Shown piece after piece: positions 55,803 through 64,000 of a DNA stretch of 64,000 bases; position 1 is the first letter of the stretch, and every line of letters starts with the position of its first letter. The position numbers were made by a program, and so were the translations under genes. The notes under the pieces were generated by a model. That model saw only the letters and a program-made list of their open reading frames with translations. It was not told the origin of the DNA and ran no database searches. Location: positions 1-64,000 of the forward strand of contig JAITLL010000047.1 of NCBI GenBank assembly GCA_031277915.1, read 5' to 3'. The stretch is from Acinetobacter sp. GTDB taxonomy: Bacteria; Pseudomonadota; Gammaproteobacteria; Pseudomonadales; Moraxellaceae.

Positions 55803-56149
55803 TTACCTTTAACCTCACCTGTTAGAGGCAACACTTGATAGCTTTCCCCACCAGCACACTTCACTGATATTTTTGAACCATTGGCATCTAGCGCGCGAGC
55901 ATCAACCACACTATTGCAGTTTTTACCACGAACTCGAACACCAGCCGCCACACCATTATAAAGTTCAGCTTTCGTCAACGGATGCCCTTTAGGAAATTGA
56001 GGCATATCCGCTGCTTTTTTTATACCTACAAATGCATTATATACAAAAGCTCTCAAGCCCAAGTGAGTTGCATCCATAGGGGCTTCCTCGGCGTGAGCAG
56101 TAGAGACCAATAATAAACCTGTAAGCAAGGCGATAACGTTATATTTCAT
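55799..56149 (-). CDS. small secreted protein, tandem paralogue A
   Basis: From ATG 56149 the 116-residue product starts KYNVIALLTGLLLVSTAHAE, a clear signal peptide cleaved after AHA. The longer frame would put the signal peptide inside the protein, so this start is preferred. The mature part has HLGLRAFVYNAFVGIKKAAD, MPQFPKGHPLTKAELYNGVA and two cysteines. It is the first gene of a two-gene operon with its paralogue. No known family recognised. Confidence 0.8.
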   Translation of the reverse strand: MKYNVIALLTGLLLVSTAHAEEAPMDATHLGLRAFVYNAFVGIKKAADMPQFPKGHPLTKAELYNGVAAGVRVRGKNCNSVVDARALDANGSKISVKCAGGESYQVLPLTGEVKGK

Positions 56150-56364
56150 ATAAATAATTCTTGTAAAGTGAGTTGAGTAAATACTCACATAAACGCTTTT
56201 TAGTGTCAAGAAAGTTAACCATCACCTTATTATTTTTCTTCTAATAAAAGAATAACTTAATAGGTATTCAAGTGCGCTGCATGGTGAAGAGATAGGGTTG
56301 AAAATTTGATTGAGAAGATGAGGCTTATTAAAGCCTGATTCTTCATGTTAAGGCCTTATTTACT

Positions 56365-57276
56365 CTAAGCTTGTTTGTTCAGTTCAGGGGGTAAATGCTG
56401 CGCTAAATAATCAATTGCAAGACGGGTTTTGAGGGGCATAAAAGGCAGTGTAGGCCACACCAAATGAATCGGAAAAGCAAGGCTCGACATGGTTTCTAAC
56501 ACTTGCAAAAGCGTACCATCCTGTAATTCATTTTGAATGAGCCAATCGGGTAGCCAAGCAATACCTGCTCCGGCAAGCGTTGCATTTTTAATGGCTTGTA
56601 AGTCATTTAAAAGAAGTTTTGCTTTCGGTTTAATAAATAAAGGCTCTGCATTTTCCCTTTGTAGCCGCCATTTTTGCATTTGACCAAAATGCGGATCGGC
56701 AATAGTGGCGTGATGGTCTAAGTCTTCAATATTTTCTAGGGGGCCTGCTTCATTTAAATAATCAGGTGAGGCACAAAGTAGCATTCGATGCTCACCAATC
56801 GGTTTGGCAACCAACTGAGTAGTGTCAGGCAATGCCCCAATTCGTATACATAAATCAAAACCTTCTTCGACCAAGTCTACAGTCCGATCATTAAATGAAA
56901 TTTCTAGCTGCAAGTCCGAATGCTGTTGAGCAAATTTAACCATGAGCGGGGCAGCAAAGACTTGTCCAAACAGCACTGGCACAGACATTCGTAAACGCCC
57001 CGTTGCGCTGATTTTTCTTTGGTCTAATAAAGCAGCCGCATTTTGTATTTCACTTAACGCTCGGCGGCTGTGCTCATAAAACAAAGCACCTTCATCAGTC
57101 ATACTGAGCGAACGTGTTGTTCTTTTAAATAGAACGACACCAAGCTGCTCTTCAAGACGGGCAATATTTTTACTAATGGCTGAGCGAGTTAAATGCAATT
57201 GCTCGGCAGCTTTTACAAAACTGCCAGCTTCAACCACAATCACAAATATGGAAATTGCATTTAGCTCATGTTGCAT
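56365..57276 (-). CDS. LysR-family regulator, divergent from azoreductase
   Basis: The 303-residue LysR protein has the HTH (VVEAGSFVKAAEQLHLTRSA, ISKNIARLEEQLGVVLFKRT) and the RTTRSLSMTDEGALFYE segment of the CrgA/PecT-like group that often controls quinone or aldehyde detoxification genes. It is divergent from the azoreductase gene with a 98-base gap, so it is probably its regulator. The inducer is unknown. Confidence 0.92.
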   Translation of the reverse strand: MQHELNAISIFVIVVEAGSFVKAAEQLHLTRSAISKNIARLEEQLGVVLFKRTTRSLSMTDEGALFYEHSRRALSEIQNAAALLDQRKISATGRLRMSVPVLFGQVFAAPLMVKFAQQHSDLQLEISFNDRTVDLVEEGFDLCIRIGALPDTTQLVAKPIGEHRMLLCASPDYLNEAGPLENIEDLDHHATIADPHFGQMQKWRLQRENAEPLFIKPKAKLLLNDLQAIKNATLAGAGIAWLPDWLIQNELQDGTLLQVLETMSSLAFPIHLVWPTLPFMPLKTRLAIDYLAQHLPPELNKQA

Positions 57277-57374
57277 GATTGTTGCCTAAAAGGAACCAAT
57301 AGAAGTAAATAATATCACCACTGTTGAATTTATTGTAAGAGTAAGATGTCTCTATCGAAAACGTGGAGACAGTC

Positions 57375-57971
57375 ATGGCTAAAATATTGGTATTAAAATC
57401 CAGCATTATGGGTGAGGGGTCACAGACCAATCGCCTAATCGATATCATGCTTGAACATCGAAAAGACCAAGGTTTGCAAGATGACATCACCATACGCAAT
57501 TTAGCTGAAATGAACCTGCCTGTATTAGATCTGGAAATTTTTCAGGCGCTTCGTGGGGCTGAAAATATAAATCAAGACATTCAGCAAATCGTTGCTTTAT
57601 CTGATGAATTAATTGCCGAATTAAAAAGTACTGATTTATTGGTGATTGGTGCGCCGATGTACAACTTAAATGTCCCAACTCAACTCAAAAACTGGTTTGA
57701 CTTGGTGGCACGAGCACGACAAACATTCCGCTACACCGAAACTTACCCTCAAGGTCTGGTTGAAGGGGTAAAAGCGGTGGTGCTAAGTAGTCGGGGCGGT
57801 ATTCATGTAGGCCAAGAAACTGAGGCAGTCACGCCTTATCTCAAGGCGGTGTTAGGGCTAATGGGCATTCATGAAGTTGAATTTATCTATGCAGAAGGCT
57901 TAGATATACAGGCCTATCGCAGCAATGCTTTAGATCTGGCAAACCAGCAAGTTAAAGAATTCGCCATTTAA
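57375..57971 (+). CDS. azoR: FMN-dependent NADH-azoreductase
   Basis: AzoR reduces azo dyes and quinones with NAD(P)H through bound FMN. The 198-residue flavodoxin-fold product has the FMN-phosphate loop SSIMGEGSQTNRLID, the GAPMYNLNVPTQLKNWFD segment and SSRGGIHVG. ATG 57375 has GGAGACAG 6-8 bases upstream; the GTG four codons earlier overlaps that site. Control by the divergent LysR gene is inferred from layout. Confidence 0.9.
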   Translation: MAKILVLKSSIMGEGSQTNRLIDIMLEHRKDQGLQDDITIRNLAEMNLPVLDLEIFQALRGAENINQDIQQIVALSDELIAELKSTDLLVIGAPMYNLNVPTQLKNWFDLVARARQTFRYTETYPQGLVEGVKAVVLSSRGGIHVGQETEAVTPYLKAVLGLMGIHEVEFIYAEGLDIQAYRSNALDLANQQVKEFAI

Positions 57972-57982
57972 AATGATGAGTT

Positions 57983-58018
57983 GAAACTCTTGTATCATAT
58001 ATAGATAACAAGAGTTTC
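57983..58018. terminator. hairpin between convergent azoR and pobR
   Basis: GAAACTCTTGT (57983-57993) and ACAAGAGTTTC (58008-58018) form a perfect 11-bp stem around a 14-base loop. T-rich sequence follows on the + side. It can serve both genes. Confidence 0.7.
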
Positions 58019-58027
58019 TAAGTTTAT

Positions 58028-58843
58028 TTAAATCACATTTCTGAGTTCATTTGCCGTATTTCGCAGCAATGGCAATATTTGCTGAACCAGATAATCTTCT
58101 TGTACTCGGTTGATTTGAGACATGCAGTTAAGTGCTGCCACGACTTGACCTTGTGCGTTAAAAACGGGAACTGCAATCGCAATTACGCCAAGCTCATGTT
58201 CTTCTTTGGAAAGACAATAATCCGATAACGTAATGCCCTTAAGCACTTCAAAAAACTTGGACTCATCTACTATGGTAAAAGGGGTTAAGCGCTTTAAACC
58301 GTAAGTTTTGATCCACGCATGCTGAGCTTCTTCAGACAGTGCTGCAAGCAATACTTTACCTGTAGATGTTGCATGGGCGGGGAGTCGGTTTCCTAAATGC
58401 ATGCCATAAGGGCTAACACGTAAGTTATCTTGCTGCGGTAAATAGCTACGGGCAATTGGCACCACTTCGTTATCGTCCAAAACCACAATCGAAAAAGTTA
58501 GAGACGTCTGTGCAGACAAAAGATTTAAAAATGATTGAGCAACTTTAGGCAGGTGGGCGGAGCTTAAATAAGAGCTTGAAAAGCGCAGTACGCGATGAGT
58601 GAGCCAAAAGTAATGCTCATCGGTTTCTAAATAGCCTAAGTATTTTAAAGTTTTTAGATAACGCCTTGCCGCTGTACGGCTAATACCAGTTCGCTCAGCC
58701 ACTTGAGTCACATTGAGCCGTTGCCGATCTGTTCCAAAAGCTTCGAGTAAAGCCAAGCCTTTTGCTAGACCTGCAATGTAGTCATCCTGACGAATTTTCT
58801 CATGCGAGTTCGGGTGCTCTAAAAAAGCATCGAGAGAAGGCAT
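58028..58843 (-). CDS. pobR: IclR-family activator PobR of 4-hydroxybenzoate catabolism
   Basis: PobR activates pobA when 4-hydroxybenzoate is present. The 271-residue protein, the same length as I recall for A. baylyi PobR, has an IclR HTH (about 20-85; LNVTQVAERTGISRTAARRY, LKTLKYLGYLETDEHYFWLT) and an effector domain with [13 protein letters not shown] and IAIAVPVFNAQGQVVAALN. It is divergent from pobA across 141 bases, the arrangement known in Acinetobacter. PcaU-type regulators are close relatives, but pobA next door decides the name. Confidence 0.93.
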   Translation of the reverse strand: MPSLDAFLEHPNSHEKIRQDDYIAGLAKGLALLEAFGTDRQRLNVTQVAERTGISRTAARRYLKTLKYLGYLETDEHYFWLTHRVLRFSSSYLSSAHLPKVAQSFLNLLSAQTSLTFSIVVLDDNEVVPIARSYLPQQDNLRVSPYGMHLGNRLPAHATSTGKVLLAALSEEAQHAWIKTYGLKRLTPFTIVDESKFFEVLKGITLSDYCLSKEEHELGVIAIAVPVFNAQGQVVAALNCMSQINRVQEDYLVQQILPLLRNTANELRNVI

Positions 58844-58872
58844 CCATTCATTCCTGTTATTTTGCTTGTTTC

Positions 58873-58889
58873 TGTCCGCTATTCGGACA
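58873..58889. promoter_or_regulatory. inverted repeat in pobR-pobA gap, likely PobR operator
   Basis: TGTCCG (58873-58878) and CGGACA (58884-58889) are perfect inverted repeats with a CTATT spacer, about 95 bases before pobA and 30 before pobR. Position suits a PobR site that controls both genes. Confidence 0.5.
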
Positions 58890-58969
58890 AACTAGATGAT
58901 AAGCGGTTATTTTCGTCTTGCATACATAGTGAACAAAACTTAAAGCCAGTAATTTAAAAGTCAGGATGA

Positions 58970-60199
<1,230 letters not shown>

Positions 60200-60214
60200 A
60201 GGTTAGGTAAAAAT

Positions 60215-60243
60215 AAAAAGGGCATGAGAATGTCCTTTTTATA
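60215..60243 (+). terminator. Rho-independent terminator of pobA
   Basis: AAAAAGGGCAT (60215-60225) pairs with ATGTCCTTTTT (60230-60240, one G-U pair) around GAGA, 16 bases after the pobA stop. Confidence 0.85.
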
Positions 60244-60374
60244 TATAAAAAACTAGATGGAACAAATTAGCTTAAGAGTCTGTTTTGCTTAAAAAATCAG
60301 CATTAATAAAAGCTTTTGTCACATTTTTTCAGTATATTGCTATTAATTTCTTTATTTATAAATTCTAAGTTTGT

Positions 60375-61097
60375 ATGGAACAGGACCAAGCACGTATACC
60401 TAAATATATTCCTATCCGCGATGCAATTGCCCATGATATTGAATCTGGTGTATTAGAAGCTCACGTAAAACTCCCTTCGGAAAGGGTACTTTCTGAGCAA
60501 TTCCAAACCACTCGAGTTGCTGCGCGAGAAGCTTTGTTGGCTTTGGAAACTGATGGTCTGATTTATCGATTAGATCGCCGTGGTTGGTATGTTCGTTCAC
60601 CTCGTATTATTTATCACCCGCAATCTACAAAGAATTTTAATCAATTTGTGATTGAACAAGGCTATGAACCTTCTACAGAAGTGATTTCGAGTGAACTGAC
60701 GCACGCAACTTCTTGGGATGCCAAGCATTTAAAAGTTGAAAAAGGGCATCCGATTTATTCAGTTTGGCGACGTCGTTGTATTAATGGACGACCTGTGTTG
60801 GTTGAACATTTACGTGTAAATGCCGAGCTTTTCCCTGAGTTTTTAACTCATGATCTCAAGCAGTCCATTACGTTACTGATGGCAAATCAATATAACTGCC
60901 ATATCACTAGAGCAGACATTAACCTGTATCCAACAGCTTTATCTGAGCAACAGGCCAAAGCACTGTATGTCAATGTGGGTGCGCTTGGCTTATATATTCG
61001 CCGTAGTAATAGAAATGAACAAGGTGTCATTACTGATGTTGACCAAGAATATTGGCTACATGATGTTTTAGATTTGCATTTCGAAGCGCGAGCATAA
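60375..61097 (+). CDS. GntR/HutC-family regulator with UTRA domain (phosphonate type)
   Basis: The 240-residue protein has a GntR HTH (about 12-75; LPSSER-like KLPSERVLSEQFQTTRVAA, LLALETDGLIYRLDRRGWYV) and a C-terminal UTRA ligand domain (about 95-235). It lies directly ahead of an ABC transporter of the 2-aminoethylphosphonate type, so it probably senses that compound or a product. A palindrome just after its stop codon (61104-61123) is a likely binding site. Confidence 0.88.
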   Translation: MEQDQARIPKYIPIRDAIAHDIESGVLEAHVKLPSERVLSEQFQTTRVAAREALLALETDGLIYRLDRRGWYVRSPRIIYHPQSTKNFNQFVIEQGYEPSTEVISSELTHATSWDAKHLKVEKGHPIYSVWRRRCINGRPVLVEHLRVNAELFPEFLTHDLKQSITLLMANQYNCHITRADINLYPTALSEQQAKALYVNVGALGLYIRRSNRNEQGVITDVDQEYWLHDVLDLHFEARA

Positions 61098-61103
61098 AAA
61101 TTA

Positions 61104-61123
61104 AATCTGGTTTAAACCAGATT
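61104..61123. promoter_or_regulatory. 20-base perfect palindrome, likely GntR operator
   Basis: AATCTGGTTTAAACCAGATT is perfectly palindromic and contains TGGT-N4-ACCA, the core seen at HutC/PhnF-type GntR operators. It lies between the regulator and the transporter operon, 65 bases before its first start codon. No U-run follows, so an operator is more likely than a terminator. Confidence 0.6.
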
Positions 61124-61188
61124 AATCAAACTGTCATATAAACCTGTTGAAATACGATCATCAAATAATTGCATTCGATGGTTTGCAG

Positions 61189-62226
61189 ATGAAACAGTAC
61201 GTTCAACAGACAATTAAACTTGGCACTGCATCAGTTTTAGGTGTGGTAGTCGCTATTCAAATGGGATGTTCATCGGCAACATCAAAACAATCAGAAGAAA
61301 TTACAGTCTATACGGCAGTGGAAGCCGATCAGCTTAAACAGTACCAAGAAGAACTACATAAAGCCTATCCAGAACTCAAAGTAAAATGGGTACGTGATTC
61401 AACAGGTATTATCACCGCTAAACTTTTAGCAGAGCAGAAAAATCCTCAAGCGGACGTGGTTTTTGGTGTGGCTTTAACCAGTTTGCTGGTCATGGAAAAG
61501 AAAGACATGCTTGAGCCTTTTAAACCTGAAGGTGTACAAAATTTAAAACCAGAATTTGTAAGTCAAAAACCTGTACCGACTTGGACAGGTATGGATGCAT
61601 GGGAATCTGCAATTTGTGTCAATAAAATCGAATTAGAAAAACGTAAATTACCGATTCCAAAAACTTGGAAAGATTTAACCAACCCGATTTATAAAAATCT
61701 GATTGTGATGCCAAACCCGGCTTCAAGTGGAACAGGCTATTTAGATGTCACGGCTTGGATGCAAATTTGGGGTGAAAAGCAGGCGTGGGATTATATGCAG
61801 GCTTTAAATAAAAACATTTCACAATATCCTCACTCGGGTTCAAAACCTTGCAAGATGGCAGCACAGGGTGAAATTCCAATTGGTGTTTCTTTTGGTTATC
61901 CGGCATTTAAGTTAAAAGCAGAAGGTGCACCTTTAGAAGTGGTTTATCCAACTGAAGGTTTAGGCTGGGAAATGGAGGCATCAGCAATCGTAAAAGGAAC
62001 TAAAAAATTAAGTAGTGCCGAGAAATTTATAAACTGGTCTGTCAGTAAAGCGGCCAACGAAGCTTATGCACATAACTTTTCAATGGTCGCGTATAAGGGC
62101 ATTGAAAATACAACCATGGATTTCCCGAAAAACCTTCCTCAAATGCTGGTAAAAAATGATTTTTATTGGGCGGCTGAACAGCGTGAACGTATTTTGGCTG
62201 AATGGTCAAAGCGTTTTGAAAAGTGA
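61189..62226 (+). CDS. ABC transporter substrate-binding lipoprotein, 2-aminoethylphosphonate type
   Basis: The 345-residue product has a signal peptide with a lipobox ending GC (QMGCSS, about residue 25) and a type-II periplasmic binding fold. ITVYTAVEADQLKQYQEE, WVRDSTGIITAKLLAEQKNP and DVVFGVALTSLLVMEKK match the Fe(III)/2-aminoethylphosphonate binding group. ATG 61189 is used because the earlier TTG would bury the signal peptide. The GntR-UTRA gene upstream favours the phosphonate over iron. The next gene starts 22 bases on. Confidence 0.82.
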   Translation: MKQYVQQTIKLGTASVLGVVVAIQMGCSSATSKQSEEITVYTAVEADQLKQYQEELHKAYPELKVKWVRDSTGIITAKLLAEQKNPQADVVFGVALTSLLVMEKKDMLEPFKPEGVQNLKPEFVSQKPVPTWTGMDAWESAICVNKIELEKRKLPIPKTWKDLTNPIYKNLIVMPNPASSGTGYLDVTAWMQIWGEKQAWDYMQALNKNISQYPHSGSKPCKMAAQGEIPIGVSFGYPAFKLKAEGAPLEVVYPTEGLGWEMEASAIVKGTKKLSSAEKFINWSVSKAANEAYAHNFSMVAYKGIENTTMDFPKNLPQMLVKNDFYWAAEQRERILAEWSKRFEK

Positions 62227-62248
62227 TCTTTTGGATAAAGGCCTCATT

Positions 62249-63451
62249 ATGCAAATTCCTTCGTCATTGCAATCATCGCTACTTGGCCAAAACCAAAAGG
62301 CAGATTCGGCAGGGTATTTATTGTCGACATTAACGACCTATAAATACCCTGAACATGATTCATCGGTTTTGGAAGTGGTGGATATTCAAAAAAAATTCCA
62401 ACATTTTCAGGCCCTAAGTCATATTAACTTAGATCTTAAAGCTGGCGAGTTCGTTAGTTTTTTGGGGCCTTCTGGATGTGGTAAAACTACATTGCTACGC
62501 ATTATTGCGGGTCTGGAAAAACCTGATTATGGAAAAGTCATTAAAAAGGGAACAGATATTACTTTGCTGAGTGCTGAAAAGCGTCACTGCGGCATTGTGT
62601 TCCAGAACTATGCGTTATTTCCAAACTTAAATGTCGAAGAGAATATTGCTTTTGGATTAGACAAAAGAAAATGGGATAAAGCACAACGTAGTCAACGGGT
62701 TCAGCAGTTATTAGAACTGATTGAGTTGCCTAATATTGCAAAAAAATATCCAAACCAATTGTCGGGCGGGCAGCAACAACGTGTTGCGCTTGCTCGGGCA
62801 ATTGCGCCGAATCCGGATATTCTACTGTTGGATGAACCATTGTCTGCACTTGATGCTCAGGTACGTTTGAACTTAAGACAAAAGATTCGCTCAATTCAAT
62901 CACAACTTAATTTGCCAACTATTATGGTGACACACGACCAAGAGGAAGCATTAAGTATTTCTGACCGTGTGGTAGTTATGAATCATGGCGTCATTGAGCA
63001 AATTGATACGCCGCATAATATTTATTACAAGCCACAAACGTGTTTCGTTGCCAAATTCATCGGCACAATGAACTTTATGGCAGCTAAGTGTTCGCAACAT
63101 GACCAGCTTGATGTTTTAGGCTTTATCCATCTAAATTTGGAGCAGCAAAAGCTAAAAACTGGACAAAATTACACTATTGGTTTTAGACCTGAAGCTGTCG
63201 AGTTGGTAGATGATTTAGGCAGTGATAAAGAGTCGTTGTATTTACCCATCAAAGTCTTAAGTACCGAATTCTTGGGTGCGAAGCGCCGTTTATTTTGCAC
63301 GATTAATATTGATGGAGTGGAGCAGGCAGAACATGTATTGCAAATTGAAATTGAAAATATAAAGTTCAAATCTCTACAAGAATTCATGTTTATTAAAGTG
63401 CCTAATCAGCTCATTCATGTTTTTGATGAACAAGGGTATGCACTATGTTAA
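62249..63451 (+). CDS. ABC transporter ATP-binding protein, 2-aminoethylphosphonate type
   Basis: The 400-residue ATPase has Walker A GPSGCGKTTLLR, Q-loop VFQNYALFPNL, signature LSGGQQQRVALARAIA, Walker B DILLLDEPLSALDAQVR and H-loop VTHDQEEAL, then a C-terminal TOBE domain. About 45 residues precede the ABC domain, longer than usual for PotA-like proteins. ATG 62249 has AAAGG 7 bases upstream. It overlaps the permease start by 7 bases. Confidence 0.9.
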   Translation: MQIPSSLQSSLLGQNQKADSAGYLLSTLTTYKYPEHDSSVLEVVDIQKKFQHFQALSHINLDLKAGEFVSFLGPSGCGKTTLLRIIAGLEKPDYGKVIKKGTDITLLSAEKRHCGIVFQNYALFPNLNVEENIAFGLDKRKWDKAQRSQRVQQLLELIELPNIAKKYPNQLSGGQQQRVALARAIAPNPDILLLDEPLSALDAQVRLNLRQKIRSIQSQLNLPTIMVTHDQEEALSISDRVVVMNHGVIEQIDTPHNIYYKPQTCFVAKFIGTMNFMAAKCSQHDQLDVLGFIHLNLEQQKLKTGQNYTIGFRPEAVELVDDLGSDKESLYLPIKVLSTEFLGAKRRLFCTINIDGVEQAEHVLQIEIENIKFKSLQEFMFIKVPNQLIHVFDEQGYALC

Positions 63452-64000
63452 ATGAAACTGCTTCAGCGGTTTTAAAAACACAGCCGCGTCAAAAAACTGA
63501 ATATTCATTAAGATCGAACATTGCCTTGTTTATTGTGGCGATTGCTTTGACCTTAGCCATTATCGCACCATTAATTATGCTGTTTCAAAGTGCTTTTTTT
63601 GATGAAAATCAAAATTTTGTCGGCCTTGAAAACTTCTATAATTATTTTGGAAGTCCAGCTTTACTGAGTTCTGTATTTAACTCTGTATGGATAGCGTGTG
63701 CTGCCACTGTCATTACAGTATTTCTTGCCAGTATTTATGCTTTTGCTCTGACCAATGTCAATATGAAAGGAAAAGGCTTCTTTAAAGTGGTGGCTTTTTT
63801 ACCGATCTTAGCGCCGTCACTTTTGCCTTCTTTGGCACTGGTTTATTTATTTGGCAAGCAAGGGGTGTTCAAGCCTTTATTGGGCGATGTGCAGATTTAT
63901 GGCCCACTCGGTATTTTAATCAGTTATTGCTTTTGGTTGTTTCCTGCCATTTTGATGTTAATGATTGTCTCTTTTCGCAGTGTCGATCAGCGTTTAATTG
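63445..64000 (+). CDS. ABC transporter permease, 2-aminoethylphosphonate type, cut by window end
   Basis: From ATG 63445, overlapping the ATPase stop, the frame stays open to the window end (185 residues). It has a cytoplasmic N-terminus, a first membrane helix (about 26-48), the NSVWIACAATVITVFLASIY helix and further helices, typical of BPD-type permeases with the FLPILAPSLLPSLAL segment. The usual EAA loop would lie beyond the edge. The remaining part and probably phosphonate-degrading genes should follow. Confidence 0.85.
   Translation, partial: MLNETASAVLKTQPRQKTEYSLRSNIALFIVAIALTLAIIAPLIMLFQSAFFDENQNFVGLENFYNYFGSPALLSSVFNSVWIACAATVITVFLASIYAFALTNVNMKGKGFFKVVAFLPILAPSLLPSLALVYLFGKQGVFKPLLGDVQIYGPLGILISYCFWLFPAILMLMIVSFRSVDQRLI

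Overview
The window looks like chromosome of an Acinetobacter, most likely the calcoaceticus-baumannii complex. The reasons are low G+C, the Acinetobacter-type T6SS gene order (asaA first, tagX last, no tssJ or vgrG inside), a complete paa operon, and a divergent pobR/pobA pair. Species was not established.

Layout. (1) 1-1046: the 3' end of an unknown gene, a decayed coding remnant, a terminator and a very A+T-rich leader. (2) 1047-22746: one T6SS cluster on the + strand, with sheath (tssB, tssC), tube (hcp), baseplate (tssE, F, G, K, A), membrane complex (tssM, tssL and accessory membrane proteins), a separate OmpA-like protein (tagN), PAAR tip, ClpV recycling ATPase, tagF regulator and the TagX peptidoglycan hydrolase. 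(3) 22751-34319: mixed housekeeping and stress genes: LysR, periplasmic ankyrin protein, deaminase plus MFS exporter, AlkX/YcaQ crosslink glycosylase, GNAT and MocR regulator, QueH, SoxR, a DUF333/I78 lipoprotein and serine deaminase. (4) 34361-48098: phenylacetate catabolism, paaZ divergent from paaABCDEFGHJK, followed by paaX, paaY and paaI. It converts phenylacetate through phenylacetyl-CoA, its epoxide and oxepin to acetyl-CoA and succinyl-CoA. (5) 48099-52263: an A+T-rich cargo segment carrying a probable GH19 T6SS effector, its overlapping SH3-type immunity gene, a small acidic protein, a proteasome-fold-like protein and a GNAT enzyme. It lies between the intact paaI 3' end and a diverged second copy of that end. 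(6) 52433-56149: histidine phosphatase, an Abi_alpha-like protein, a C4-like antisense RNA locus, TetR, and two tandem secreted paralogues. (7) 56365-64000: LysR/azoreductase, pobR/pobA, and a GntR-controlled transporter of the 2-aminoethylphosphonate type cut by the window end.

The parts most worth attention are the paaI-end island with its effector cassette, the antisense-RNA locus at 54.2-54.6 kb, and an unannotated minus-strand small-RNA candidate at 32.5 kb. All functional names come from reading the sequence and from recalled family features. No database search was run.
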